Positions 19,250 to 27,544 of a stretch of DNA of 64,000 nucleotides are shown here, one piece after another. Position 1 is the first letter of the stretch, and each line of letters starts with the position of its first letter. Under the pieces are notes generated by a model. That model saw nothing but the letters and a program-made list of their open reading frames with translations. It ran no database searches and was not told the origin of the DNA. Made by a program: the position numbers and the translations under genes. This stretch comes from Hyphomicrobiales bacterium (GTDB lineage: Bacteria > Pseudomonadota > Alphaproteobacteria > Rhizobiales > Rhizobiaceae), in the NCBI GenBank assembly GCA_900470965.1, contig UCCS01000006.1, positions 1-64,000 of the forward strand, read 5' to 3'.

Positions 19250-20101
19250 GTGACGAATATTCAAGCCATTTTCAAGAAATCCAATGTTGCCGTCATCACC
19301 GGCGGTGCTTCCGGCATCGGCCTTGCCGCCGCGAAATACTTTGCAAAGGTCGGTATGAGCGTCGTGATCGCCGACCTTGGCGGCGACAGGATGGCGGATG
19401 CCCGCGCCGAACTCGAGGCAATTGCCGGCCAGGAACATGTGATGGCCGTCGAGACCGATGTCTCTCAGAAGGAGCAGATCGAGGCCCTCGAACGCGCCGT
19501 CATCCAGCGCTTTGGCCGCGTGCATGTGCTGATGAACAATGCCGGCATCGGCCCGGAAACCTCGATCTTCAGCGCCCAGTCCAATTGGGACAATATCCTC
19601 GCCGTCAACCTTCTCGGCGTCATCAACGGCGTCAGAACCTTCGGCCCCGGCATGGTCGCCCATAACGAGCCGGGCCTCGTCATCAACACCGGCTCCAAAC
19701 AGGGCATCACCACGCCGCCCGGCAACCCCGCCTACAATATCTCCAAGGCCGGCGTGAAGGTCTTCACCGAAGCGCTCGAGCATGAACTGCGCAACACCGA
19801 AGGTGCAGGCATTTCCGCGCACTTGCTGATCCCCGGCTTCGTCTTCACCGGCCTCACCAAAGGCGACCGCAGGGAAAAGCCTGCTGGCGCCTGGACGCCG
19901 GAACAGACTGTTGATTTCATGGTCGAAAGCCTTGAACGCGGTGATTTCTACATCCTCTGCCCTGATAACGATGTCGCCCGTCCTGTGGACGAGCGCCGCA
20001 TGGCCTGGGCGATCGACGACATCATCGAGAACCGCCCGCCGCTATCGCGCTGGCACAAGGACTACGCCGATAAGTTCAAGGCTTTCCTTGAGCAGAAGTA
20101 A
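19250..20101 (+). CDS. Short-chain dehydrogenase/reductase
   Basis: The 283-residue protein is a classical SDR. It has the NAD(P)-binding TGGASGIG motif at 17-24, NNAGIG near 98-103, a serine-containing strand (INTGSKQG near 142-149), and the catalytic YNISK with Tyr162 and Lys166. Asp/Leu after beta2 (VIADLGG near 42-48) suggests NAD preference, which is inference. It starts with GTG after a GAGGAGAG Shine-Dalgarno. Substrate unknown. It is divergent from argG and followed by an inverted repeat and a LysE gene. Confidence 0.92.
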   Translation: MTNIQAIFKKSNVAVITGGASGIGLAAAKYFAKVGMSVVIADLGGDRMADARAELEAIAGQEHVMAVETDVSQKEQIEALERAVIQRFGRVHVLMNNAGIGPETSIFSAQSNWDNILAVNLLGVINGVRTFGPGMVAHNEPGLVINTGSKQGITTPPGNPAYNISKAGVKVFTEALEHELRNTEGAGISAHLLIPGFVFTGLTKGDRREKPAGAWTPEQTVDFMVESLERGDFYILCPDNDVARPVDERRMAWAIDDIIENRPPLSRWHKDYADKFKAFLEQK

Positions 20102-20134
20102 TCGACACCATCAGAAGGTTTGATTGGTAATTTT

Positions 20135-20178
20135 CTGAAAGCCGGGTAAGAGATCGTCAGAACTTTTCCGGCTTTCAG
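20135..20178. repeat. 11-bp perfect inverted repeat before the second LysE gene
   Basis: CTGAAAGCCGG at 20135-20145 and CCGGCTTTCAG at 20168-20178 are perfect inverted copies separated by 22 nt. The right arm ends 8 nt before the LysE ATG and overlaps the position expected for its ribosome binding site. It may be a regulatory hairpin, an operator, or a structure ending the SDR transcript; there is no long T-run. Confidence 0.6.
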
Positions 20179-20186
20179 AGTAGACT

Positions 20187-20827
20187 ATGGATTTCCTGCC
20201 GAGCTTTCCGACGCTTCTCGCCTTTGCCGCCGCCACACTGTTGCTTGCGGCGACACCAGGCCCCGACATGACTCTATCGATCAGCCGTGCGCTTGCGCAG
20301 GGCAAGAAGGCAGCGCTTTTCGTGGTGCTCGGCACGAGCCTAGGCATCGTCGTGCACACGATGCTGGTTGCCTTCGGCATTTCGGCGCTGATTACCGCTT
20401 CCCCGACCGCCTTCCTGATCTTGAAGACCGGCGGTGCGGCCTATCTTTTCTGGCTGGCCGTGCAGGCGATCCGCTACGGCTCGAAGCTGACGGTTGCCAA
20501 GGTCGAAGGCCCGAAGGGCACCATCCTGTCGAACATTTCCTCGGGTTTCTGGGTTAACCTACTGAACCCGAAGGTCATCATCTTCTTCATGACCTTCCTG
20601 CCGCAGTTCGTCAGCGCCAACGATCCCGCCGTCACGCACAAGCTGCTCTTCCTCGGCTTCTGCTTTATCGTGATCGGCATGCCGGTCAACGCTGCTGTCG
20701 TCATGGCGGCCGACTGGCTGTCGAGCTGGCTGCAGAACAACAGGAAGGTGCTGCGCGGCATGGACTAACCTTCGCCGGCGTCTTCTCGGTCTTTGCCGCC
20801 AAGATCCTGCTTACACAGGCACGCTGA
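20187..20827 (+). pseudogene. LysE/RhtB family exporter with C-terminal frameshift
   Basis: The frame starting at 20187 encodes 193 residues of a LysE exporter: TPGPDMTLSISRALAQGKKAA near 23-43 (P-G-P plus the G-x-K-x-A loop), about five helices and LLNPKVIIFFMTFLPQF near 124-140. It stops at TAA 20766-20768 right after RKVLRGMD. Reading from 20768 in the +1 frame gives TFAGVFSVFAAKILLTQAR and then TGA at 20825-20827, which is the usual hydrophobic C-terminal end of this family. One missing base within 20766-20767 (an expected Tyr codon) explains the break. The truncated protein loses about 20 residues including the last helix, so it may be non-functional; a sequencing error is equally possible. 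Confidence 0.75.
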
Positions 20828-20835
20828 TCAGCCAA

Positions 20836-21630
20836 TCAACCAATCAGCAAGGCGTCGTCATCGAGCGTTTGACCACGCATCTTGCGGAACATGGCGATCA
20901 GGTCTTCAACCTGCAGGTTCTTCCTGTTGTCGCCCGCCACGTCGAGAACGATCTCACCGCCATGCAGCATGATCGTGCGGTGGCCGTAATCCAGCGCCTG
21001 CCGCATGGAATGTGTCACCATCATCGTCGTCAGCTTGCGCTCGGCAACGATCTTCTGCGTGAGATTCATCACGAACTCTGCCATGCCCGGATCGAGCGCT
21101 GCCGTATGTTCATCGAGCAGCAGCACTTCGGAGCCGGCGAGTGTCGCCATGACGAGCGACACGGCCTGCCTCTGGCCGCCCGAGAGAAGATCCATTCGGT
21201 CCTTCAGCCGGTTTTCCAGCCCGAGGTTCAGCTCGGCAATCCGCTCCCGGAAATAATCGCGCCTGCTGCCGCCAAGCGCCGATGCAAGCCCCCGTTTTTC
21301 GCCGCGGCGGGCGGCCAGAGCAAGGTTCTCCTCGATTGACAGCGCACCGCAGCTTCCCGTCAGCGGATCCTGGAAGACACGTGCCACCAGACCGGCGCGT
21401 GCCGATGTGGACTTGCGCGTCACATCGGTCTTGCCGATCAGAACCGAGCCTTCGCTCGGAATGACATCGCCAGCAAGCACGCCGAGCAATGTCGATTTGC
21501 CGGCGCCGTTGGAGCCGATGACGGTCACGAAAGAGCCCTCCTCAATAGTGAGGCTGACACCGTTCAGCGCCTGTTTCTGCAGCGGCGTGCCACGCCCGAA
21601 AACAACCTTGATATCCTTGACACTGATCAC
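20836..21630 (-). CDS. ABC transporter ATP-binding protein (COG1101-type)
   Basis: The 264-residue ATPase has Walker A GSNGAGKST near 40-48, Q-loop VFQDP near 89-93, the signature LLSGGQRQAVSL near 149-160, Walker B LLLDEHTAALDP near 170-181 and the H-loop THS near 207. The GTG start at 21628-21630 overlaps the permease stop. It belongs with the permease and the binding protein upstream: this trio matches the uncharacterised COG1101/COG4120/COG2984 importer class, whose members include tryptophan and tyrosine systems in Gram-positives. The ligand here is unknown. Confidence 0.9.
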   Translation of the reverse strand: MISVKDIKVVFGRGTPLQKQALNGVSLTIEEGSFVTVIGSNGAGKSTLLGVLAGDVIPSEGSVLIGKTDVTRKSTSARAGLVARVFQDPLTGSCGALSIEENLALAARRGEKRGLASALGGSRRDYFRERIAELNLGLENRLKDRMDLLSGGQRQAVSLVMATLAGSEVLLLDEHTAALDPGMAEFVMNLTQKIVAERKLTTMMVTHSMRQALDYGHRTIMLHGGEIVLDVAGDNRKNLQVEDLIAMFRKMRGQTLDDDALLIG

Positions 21631-22505
21631 GATGCGGCACCTCCGCGAAGGCGGGGAAGAATAAGCGCGACCGTCACGAGAACCGCGGTCACGAAATTGA
21701 GGTCGGAGGCCTGCAGGCCGATGACATCGCTCGACAGCGCAAGCTGGATGGCGATGCGGTAGATGATCGAGCCGAACACGCATCCGACAAGTGCAATCAG
21801 CAGTCCGCGCCGACCGAGCAGCGTCTCACCGATGATGACGGCAGCTAGGCCGACGACGATGGTGCCGACACCCGAAGTGACATCCGCAAAACCGTTGGTC
21901 TGCGCAAAGAGCGCGCCGCCAAGCGCCACCAGCGCATTGGAAATCGCTATGCCCAGATAGATCTGCCGGCTGGTATCGACGCCCTGGGCGCGGGCCATGC
22001 GGGCATTGGCGCCTGTCGCACGCATCGCAAGCCCGGCATCGCTTTCAAGGAAGCGCCAGACGACAATGACAGCGATGACAACCAGAACGCCAACGAAGAG
22101 CGGCCGCACGTAAAAATCCCTGAGCCCATGGCCGAAGAAGGGGCTGATCATCGTATCGGCATTGATGAGCGCGACATTCGGCTTTCCCATCACCCGCAGA
22201 TTGACGGAAAAAAGCGCAATCATCGTCAGGATCGAGGCGAGAAGGTTGAGGATCTTGAAGCGCACATTGAGGAGTGCCGTCACCATGCCGGCAGCAGCCC
22301 CCGCTCCCATCGCGATCAACGCCGCGACCCACGCATTGACGCCGGCGATGATCAATACGGCTGTCACGGCTGCACCGAGCGGAAACGAGCCGTCCACCGT
22401 CAGGTCCGGAAAATCGAGGACTCGGAAAGCTAGATAGACGCCGAGAGCGACGAAGGAATAGACCAGGCCGAGCTCGACGGCCCCCCAGAATGCGATTTGG
22501 CTCAA
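21627..22505 (-). CDS. ABC transporter permease (COG4120-type)
   Basis: The 292-residue protein has eight to nine hydrophobic helices and resembles branched-chain/BMP-type permeases of COG4120. The N-terminal segment VYSFVALGVYLAFRVLDFPDLTVDGSF (described by its core FPDLTVDGSF near 33-42) is characteristic. The region near 160-180 (GLAMRATGANARMARAQG) is the cytoplasmic coupling loop contacted by the ATPase. Its stop overlaps the ATPase start by 4 bp. It is 223 bp from the binding-protein gene, a gap filled with hairpins. Confidence 0.9.
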   Translation of the reverse strand: MSQIAFWGAVELGLVYSFVALGVYLAFRVLDFPDLTVDGSFPLGAAVTAVLIIAGVNAWVAALIAMGAGAAAGMVTALLNVRFKILNLLASILTMIALFSVNLRVMGKPNVALINADTMISPFFGHGLRDFYVRPLFVGVLVVIAVIVVWRFLESDAGLAMRATGANARMARAQGVDTSRQIYLGIAISNALVALGGALFAQTNGFADVTSGVGTIVVGLAAVIIGETLLGRRGLLIALVGCVFGSIIYRIAIQLALSSDVIGLQASDLNFVTAVLVTVALILPRLRGGAAS

Positions 22506-22560
22506 GGCTTTCAGCCCCTTTTTGTTTCCGTTCCGCCCGTCGCGAAACCGGAGCCTTTTA

Positions 22561-22663
22561 GCGCATAACCCCTTAAATCGGAACCGATTTAAGGAAAGGA
22601 TTATGCGCAGTTTTTACACTGTTACAGCGTCCTTTGCGCGCCATCTGGCGCGCGGCGCTGTAA
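22561..22663. repeat. Compound palindromic intergenic repeat, type II copy 1
   Basis: Two nested palindromes lie side by side. The first has GCGCATAA (22561-22568) / TTATGCGC (22601-22608) enclosing the 11-bp perfect arms CCTTAAATCGG and CCGATTTAAGG around AA. The second has TTACAGCG (22622-22629) / CGCTGTAA (22656-22663) enclosing GCGCGCCA / TGGCGCGC. The AGCGTCCTTT...GGCGCT framework recurs at 59857-59898. Elements of this kind are common between genes in Rhizobium (from memory). Confidence 0.8.
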
Positions 22664-22668
22664 TGCAA

Positions 22669-22697
22669 CAGCCGCCCCGTGCAAACGGGAGCGGCTG
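22669..22697 (-). terminator. Hairpin after the binding-protein gene (terminator or processing site)
   Basis: CAGCCGCCCCGT and ACGGGaGCGGCTG pair with one bulged base and a GCAA tetraloop. It lies 31 nt after the stop of the binding-protein gene. The following minus-strand sequence is not a clean T-run, so it may be a partial terminator or an mRNA-stabilising hairpin rather than a full stop. Confidence 0.55.
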
Positions 22698-22728
22698 ATT
22701 GTCACTAAGACCTTGGAACGACGGTCGT

Positions 22729-23682
22729 TTATTCGATGACCTTGTTGGCGCGCGAAACGACGCTTTCCGGCAGAGTCACGCCCATCTTCGCCGCGGCAGA
22801 CTTGTTGATGACGAGGTCGCTGCCAGCTGCGGTCTTCACCGCGATGTCGCCCGGGTTTTCCCCCTTCAGCACCCGCACGACAATCTCTCCCGTCTGCTTG
22901 CCGACATCATAGTAGTTGAATCCAAGCGCTGCGATCGAGCCACGCGAAACGGAATCCGTATCAGCGGTAAAGAGCGGCAGCTTGCTTTCTTCCGCAACGG
23001 CAACCGCACCTTCGAGCGCCGAGATGATCGTGTTATCGGTCGGGATGTAGATGGCGTCGGCGCGGCCGACGAGCGCACGGGCTGCGCCCTGCACTTCGGC
23101 GGACTTCGTTGCAGCCGATTCAACAATGGTGATGCCGGCCTTGTCGGCTTCGGCCTTCAGCGCTGCGAGCAGCGAGACCGAGTTCGCCTCACCGGAATTG
23201 TAGAGGTAGCCGATCGTCTTCACGTTCGGCAGGATTTCCTTGATGAGTGCGATATGCTCGCCGACCGGCGACATGTCGGAAAGACCGGTCACGTTGCCAC
23301 CTGGCTTGTCCATGTTTTTGACGAGCTGCGCGCCGAGCGGATCGGACACGGCGGTAAAGACGACGGGGATATCACGCGTTGAGGAAACGACGGCCTGGGC
23401 CGACGGCGTGGAGATCGGCACGATGACATTGGGTTCGTCACCCGCGAACTGGCGGGCGATCTGGGCTGCCGTTGCCGGATTGCCCTGCGCGGATTCGAAG
23501 ACGAATTTGAGATTCTCGCCTTCCTTGTAGCCGGCAGCGGCCAGCGCATCGCGCACGCCGTTGCGGGCTGCATCGAGCGCCGGATGTTCGACGATCGCGG
23601 TTACGGCAACCGTGACATCATCGGCCTTCGCCGGCAGCGTCAGGGCCAAAGTTGCGGCAAAAGCCAGAAGAATTGAACGCAT
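22729..23682 (-). CDS. ABC transporter substrate-binding protein (COG2984)
   Basis: The 317-residue protein has a signal peptide (MRSILLAFAATLALTLPAKA, cleavage near residue 20) and the two-domain fold of COG2984 binding proteins. Visible family blocks are VTAIVEHPALDAARNGV near 27-43, STPSAQAVV near 90-98, PVVFTAVSDPLGAQLV near 105-120 and IYIPTDNTI near 210-218. The ATG at 23682 follows a GGAGG Shine-Dalgarno; an in-frame start 30 bp upstream lacks one. It is the first gene of the importer operon, consistent with higher expression of the periplasmic component. The ligand is unknown. Confidence 0.92.
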   Translation of the reverse strand: MRSILLAFAATLALTLPAKADDVTVAVTAIVEHPALDAARNGVRDALAAAGYKEGENLKFVFESAQGNPATAAQIARQFAGDEPNVIVPISTPSAQAVVSSTRDIPVVFTAVSDPLGAQLVKNMDKPGGNVTGLSDMSPVGEHIALIKEILPNVKTIGYLYNSGEANSVSLLAALKAEADKAGITIVESAATKSAEVQGAARALVGRADAIYIPTDNTIISALEGAVAVAEESKLPLFTADTDSVSRGSIAALGFNYYDVGKQTGEIVVRVLKGENPGDIAVKTAAGSDLVINKSAAAKMGVTLPESVVSRANKVIE

Positions 23683-23775
23683 GAGTGTCCTCCAAGATGA
23701 TTTTGGAGGCACTTTTAGGAAAAGCGCCCCCTTTAATCAATCGCGGAGAATTGTAATGAGGATCAAACTTGCTGA

Positions 23776-25011
23776 TCAGTCGTCGGCGCCGTGGTTGGCG
23801 ATCATCATCGCTTCGAAGGCAAGGCGCTCGGTTTTGCGCATGCGCTCGGATTCTGACTTGAGCTGGCCGCAGGCGGCGAGAATGTCGCGGCCACGCGGCG
23901 TGCGGATCGGCGAAGCGTAGCCGGCCGAATTGATGAAATCGGCAAACTTCTCGATCTGCGACCATTCGGAACACTGGTAGTTCGTGCCCGGCCAGGGATT
24001 GAAAGGGATGAGATTGATCTTTGCCGGCACGCCCTTCAGAAGCTGGATGAGCCCCTTGGCGTCTTCCAGGCTGTCATTGACGTCCTTCAGCATCACATAT
24101 TCAAACGTGATGCGCCGTGCATTCGAAAGCCCCGGATAGCTCCGGCAGGCGTCGATCAGTTCCTTCAGCGGATACTTCTTGTTGATCGGCACGAGGATAT
24201 CGCGCAGGTCGTCGCGCACCGCATGCAGCGAGATCGCCAGCATGACGCCGATTTCATCGCCGGTTCGGAAGATCTCAGGCACGACGCCGGAGGTAGAAAG
24301 CGTTACGCGGCGCTTGGACAACGATAGGCCATCACCATCCGTAGCAATCAGCAAGGCCTGCTTCACGGCGTCGAAATTATAGAGCGGCTCGCCCATGCCC
24401 ATCATCACGATGTTGCTGACCTTGCGGCCCTCGGCGGGCACGACGGCGCCGACCGGCACGTCGCGGTCCGGGAAGTCGCCCAGCCGGTCTCTGGCCAACA
24501 GAAGCTGGGAGAGGATTTCCTCGGCCGTCAGGTTGCGCACCAGCCGCTGCGTGCCGGTATGACAGAAGGAACAGGTCAGTGTGCAGCCGACCTGGCTGGA
24601 AATGCAGAGCGTGCCGCGCCCTTCCTCGGGAATGTAGACAGCCTCGATCTCGACCGGACGGCCGGCGCCGCGCGGCGGAAAGCGTAGCAGCCACTTGCGC
24701 GTACCGTCGTTGGAAATCTGTTCTTCGACGATTTCAGGCCGGGCAATGGTGAAATGCTGCTTCAGCATCTCGCGCATGTCCTTGGCGACATTCGTCATGT
24801 GGTCGAAGTCGGAGACGCCGCGCACATAGATCCAGTTCCAGAGCTGCGAAACGCGCATCTTGATCTGCTTGTCCGGCACGCCCTTTTCGCGCAGCGCCGC
24901 ACCCATTTCCTCGCGCGTCAGACCGATCAGCGAGGGCTTTGGCGAAAGCTCCGTGCCGAGAGGCGCCCGCGCAGCGGGCTTGGCAACGGTCATCGCATCC
25001 ATAACGGACAT
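23776..25011 (-). CDS. rlmN: 23S rRNA (A2503-C2)/tRNA (A37-C2) methyltransferase RlmN
   Basis: RlmN is a radical-SAM enzyme that methylates C2 of A2503 in 23S rRNA and A37 in some tRNAs. The 411-residue protein has the cluster motif CTLTCSFC (Cys143, Cys147, Cys150), [10 protein letters not shown] near 204-213, and the C-terminal Cys-bearing ILAACGQL block near 377-384 that carries the methyl-transfer cysteine. The N-terminal region is somewhat longer than in E. coli, as in other rhizobia. It is monocistronic. Confidence 0.97.
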   Translation of the reverse strand: MSVMDAMTVAKPAARAPLGTELSPKPSLIGLTREEMGAALREKGVPDKQIKMRVSQLWNWIYVRGVSDFDHMTNVAKDMREMLKQHFTIARPEIVEEQISNDGTRKWLLRFPPRGAGRPVEIEAVYIPEEGRGTLCISSQVGCTLTCSFCHTGTQRLVRNLTAEEILSQLLLARDRLGDFPDRDVPVGAVVPAEGRKVSNIVMMGMGEPLYNFDAVKQALLIATDGDGLSLSKRRVTLSTSGVVPEIFRTGDEIGVMLAISLHAVRDDLRDILVPINKKYPLKELIDACRSYPGLSNARRITFEYVMLKDVNDSLEDAKGLIQLLKGVPAKINLIPFNPWPGTNYQCSEWSQIEKFADFINSAGYASPIRTPRGRDILAACGQLKSESERMRKTERLAFEAMMIANHGADD

Positions 25012-25188
25012 AATCTTCTAATCCCAAACTCAACATGGCAACCATCCCGGAAAGCCGGAAGACTTACGGGGCCGTTGACGCATGATTGCAGAAATGAATG
25101 GGCGGAGCGGCGATAAGATCGCCATCCTTCCGCAGTTGCGCGCCGCTTTAGCATCATTTTCGGCCCACGTCACTATAGATGGAAACGA

Positions 25189-25215
25189 CGAAGGCCGGCA
25201 CAAGGCCGGCCTTCG
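25189..25215 (-). terminator. Hairpin downstream of the IalB gene
   Basis: CGAAGGCCGGC pairs perfectly with GCCGGCCTTCG around a 5-base loop. It lies 24 nt after the IalB-family stop codon on the minus strand. The trailing T content is modest (TCGTTTCC), so termination strength is uncertain. Confidence 0.65.
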
Positions 25216-25238
25216 AAACATTGCCTGAAGCAATCAGC

Positions 25239-25748
25239 TTACTTGCAGCTTTCGATCTGCTTCAGCGCGGCCGAAATGCCTGAGAGCGAATAGCTGTAAG
25301 AGGTGCCGGTACCCTTGCGCGAAACCGCGTTGACAGTCATGGAATGACCCGTCTTCATGGCTGCGACGAGCGCAGGCTCCTGCGCGGCGTTCTCGACCCA
25401 GGCGGCCTTGTCCTTGGTAAACATCACGAAGGTCTTGTTGTCGATGACCACGTTGACCTTGGAGTTTTCCTGCAGCGAATAGCCCATCATCGCCTGCGGC
25501 TCGTAGGAGATGTTCTGGCCCGGGCGCTGCGACACGATGAAGAAATTGTCGCCGTGATCGACACTCGCCGGCTGCTTGGCGGTCGGCACCGAAAGCACGT
25601 AGCAGACGGTGGAAGCGCCCGATTTATAGGAATAAGCGCCCCATGCCTGGAACTGCTGGATGCGGGTCGGAGCCGCCTGCTGCGCTGCCGCCACTCCGGT
25701 CATAACAACTGTGAGGGCGAAAGCGGATACGATACTTTTTACGAACAT
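25239..25748 (-). CDS. Invasion-associated locus B (IalB) family protein
   Basis: The 169-residue protein has a signal peptide (about residues 1-22, ending VAAAQQ) and an IalB-type domain: FQAWGAYSYKSGASTVCYVLS near 33-53 (residue core W-x-x-x-S-x-x-S-x-x-x-C), a central VNVVIDNKTFVMFTKDKAAWV block and a C-terminal Cys (ESCK). IalB of Bartonella promotes erythrocyte invasion, but family members are universal in rhizobia and probably have an envelope role. It is monocistronic with a downstream hairpin. Confidence 0.9.
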   Translation of the reverse strand: MFVKSIVSAFALTVVMTGVAAAQQAAPTRIQQFQAWGAYSYKSGASTVCYVLSVPTAKQPASVDHGDNFFIVSQRPGQNISYEPQAMMGYSLQENSKVNVVIDNKTFVMFTKDKAAWVENAAQEPALVAAMKTGHSMTVNAVSRKGTGTSYSYSLSGISAALKQIESCK

Positions 25749-26075
25749 GGAATTCCTGCCGGTTCTTGCGGTTCAAGGCCCGAAGCGATCATTGCGGGCG
25801 GCGCATAATCACGATCTGCTTTATTTTGACTTAATTCAGGTTACCAAATGGTCAACAATGGCTGCGAATTGTATCTGCCTGTTTCATTTTCGCCCGACTG
25901 TTAACTTGCGAACCGACAGCGGCGCGTGGGATTGCGCTCTGTCTTGATGGCCCAGCCCATCGGTTCGGGTGAATTTAAGACACAAAGATTCAGGCAAGAG
26001 TTTGACCTTTCTAAAATCCGTTGTAGGTCGTTAAGATAAGGAAATTCAGACCGAAATCTTGACTGCAGGGAGTTC
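25749..26075. other. 327-bp intergenic region between IalB and sigma factor genes
   Basis: This region must hold the divergent promoters of the IalB gene (minus) and the ECF sigma gene (plus). It is less GC-rich than its surroundings. I see no convincing open reading frame, strong hairpin or repeat. No match to the known ECF11 promoter pattern was evident by eye. Confidence 0.6.
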
Positions 26076-26645
26076 GTGAGAGGGATGGATGCCGAGGAAA
26101 GACAGCGTTTCGCTGCCCTCGCAAAGGCCGTTGCCGATGAGCGCGACGAGTCCGCATTCTCCGTACTCTTCGACTATTTCGCACCGCGCCTGAAATCATG
26201 GCTGATGCGCCAGAAAATGACACCAGGCGAGGCCGAGGAACTGGTGCAGGAAATCATGATCGTTCTCTGGCATAAGGCCGCCCTCTATGACCCGGCCCGA
26301 TCCTCGCTTTCCACCTGGCTTTTTTGCATCGCCCGCAACCGGCGCATCGATCTGCAGCGCCGCGCTCAGGTTCGTGTTCTCGATGGCGAGGATCCGACGC
26401 TGCAGCCGCCGGCGGAATTGCGCGCCGACGAAATCGTCGCCAATGACGACCGCGATGCCCAGGTGCGCGATGCCGTCAGTCAGTTGCCCGAGGAGCAGCG
26501 GGCGCTGCTGCAGGCTGCCTTCTTCCTTGGCCAGTCGCATACCGAAATCGCAGATGCGACCGGCCTGCCGCTCGGCACGGTGAAATCACGCATCAGGCTC
26601 GCCTTCGGCAAGCTCAGAAACCTGCTGGAGCGGGAAGAGGTCTAA
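26076..26645 (+). CDS. ECF sigma-70 family factor (ECF11/RpoE-like)
   Basis: The 189-residue protein has sigma region 2 (FSVLFDYFAPRLKSWLMRQ near 28-46, LYDPARSSLSTWLFCIARNRRID near 72-94, described by its core W-L-F-x-I-A-R-N-R-R-I-D) and region 4 with an HTH (LPEEQRALLQAAFFLGQSHTEIADATGLPLGTVKSRIRLA, core G-T-V-K-S-R-I). The sequence resembles the group that includes Rhodobacter RpoE, normally encoded with a ChrR zinc anti-sigma factor. No anti-sigma gene follows: the next gene is on the opposite strand. GTG at 26076 or ATG at 26085 could start it. Confidence 0.88.
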   Translation: MRGMDAEERQRFAALAKAVADERDESAFSVLFDYFAPRLKSWLMRQKMTPGEAEELVQEIMIVLWHKAALYDPARSSLSTWLFCIARNRRIDLQRRAQVRVLDGEDPTLQPPAELRADEIVANDDRDAQVRDAVSQLPEEQRALLQAAFFLGQSHTEIADATGLPLGTVKSRIRLAFGKLRNLLEREEV

Positions 26646-26750
26646 AGCATGTCGCGCAAAAGTGTGCAGCGGTTTTGCGATGACGACATGCGTAAAAACA
26701 AAGACCTAAAGTGCGGCGAGCGGATCTGGAAGATCGCGACGCGCTTTAGA
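26645..26750. repeat. Short palindromic intergenic repeat, type I copy 2
   Basis: GCATGTCG/CGACATGC encloses GCAAAA...GTTTTGC and shares the exact 17-base core TGTGCAGCGGTTTTGCG with the copy at 10881-10934. A second imperfect palindrome follows between CTAAAG (26707-26712) and CTTTAG (26744-26749). The right edge overlaps the stop codon of the DUF1232 gene. Confidence 0.75.
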
Positions 26751-27138
26751 TCGTCTTCATGCCCTCTTCGGAACGGTCTGCCAGAACGCGATCGGCCGCC
26801 TCGTAGTGGCTCGGCCGGATATTGCCCCTCACCATGGCGAAGGCTGCCGACAGGACGGCGACATCGTCTGAAAAGCCGATAACGGCGAAGATATCAGGGA
26901 TGATATCGACCGGCATGACGAAATAGGCAAGGGCTGCCAGAAGAACGCCGCGCACTCTGGTGGGCGTCTGCGGATCGAGCGCGCAATAGAAACCGGCAAC
27001 CACATCGCGGGAGAATGGAATCTGCCGCACGGCGCGGCGAAAGGTCGGCCAGAATTTCTGCCGCACCGTCTTTTCACGACGGTTCTGCGTATCCTCGTCG
27101 CCCGGCAACAGAATTTCCCCGTATTTGACGTCGTCCAT
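26746..27138 (-). CDS. YkvA/DUF1232 family membrane protein
   Basis: The 130-residue product carries the DUF1232 core: VVAGFYCALDPQTPTRVRGVLLAALAYFVMPVDIIPD, with the hallmark P-V-D-I-I-P-D near 77-83 followed by IFAVIGFSDDVAVL. One or two hydrophobic segments suggest membrane association. Function is unknown. The ATG at 27138 gives MDDVKYGEIL and has a GGGGG-type ribosome site; a longer start would add 15 basic residues. It lies 68 nt after phhB on the same strand. Its last codons overlap a palindromic repeat. Confidence 0.88.
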   Translation of the reverse strand: MDDVKYGEILLPGDEDTQNRREKTVRQKFWPTFRRAVRQIPFSRDVVAGFYCALDPQTPTRVRGVLLAALAYFVMPVDIIPDIFAVIGFSDDVAVLSAAFAMVRGNIRPSHYEAADRVLADRSEEGMKTI

Positions 27139-27206
27139 CCCGATACCCCCTGTGGTCGCTCCGAAAATATGGTGACGGCGCAAGCCGTTTCAATCGGCCG
27201 ATTCAA

Positions 27207-27509
27207 TCAAGCCCGCCGCGCCGCCGCCTTCTCCATGGCCTTTGCGAGCTTGAAATCCAGCTCCGTCAACCCGCCAGCATCATGCGTGTTGAGCTTCACC
27301 TCGACGCGGGAATAGACGTTGAACCATTCCGGATGATGGTTGAGTTTTTCGGCCGCAAGCGCCGATTCCGTCATGAAACCGAAAGCTTCCACGAAATTCG
27401 CGAATTTGAATGTCTTCGAAATCGAACCTGCCACATCATCGAGCGTCCAACCCGTGAGTTCGCCAAGCAACTGGTTGATTGCCGGCCTTTCCAGCTTTTC
27501 CATTTTCAT
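27207..27509 (-). CDS. phhB: Pterin-4a-carbinolamine dehydratase
   Basis: The enzyme dehydrates 4a-hydroxytetrahydropterin, recycling the cofactor of phenylalanine hydroxylase. The 100-residue protein has the active-site [18 protein letters not shown] motif (His58, His59, Pro60) and the later [10 protein letters not shown] segment with the third His near 75. No phenylalanine hydroxylase gene is present in the window, so it may serve another pterin pathway. It is divergent from the phosphatase gene by 35 nt and upstream of the DUF1232 gene. Confidence 0.93.
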   Translation of the reverse strand: MKMEKLERPAINQLLGELTGWTLDDVAGSISKTFKFANFVEAFGFMTESALAAEKLNHHPEWFNVYSRVEVKLNTHDAGGLTELDFKLAKAMEKAAARRA

Positions 27510-27544
27510 GCCATGTTCCTTTCATCCTTCCGTCGGATCCTCAG

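Noticed and set aside
19052-19822. N-terminal extension of argG by 257 codons
   Set aside because: The extension is antisense to the SDR gene and lacks homology; the conserved ArgG start is at 19051.
26649-26882. Small plus-strand frame after the sigma factor as an anti-sigma gene
   Set aside because: It begins inside a palindromic repeat and runs antisense to the DUF1232 gene; no zinc-binding or transmembrane anti-sigma features.
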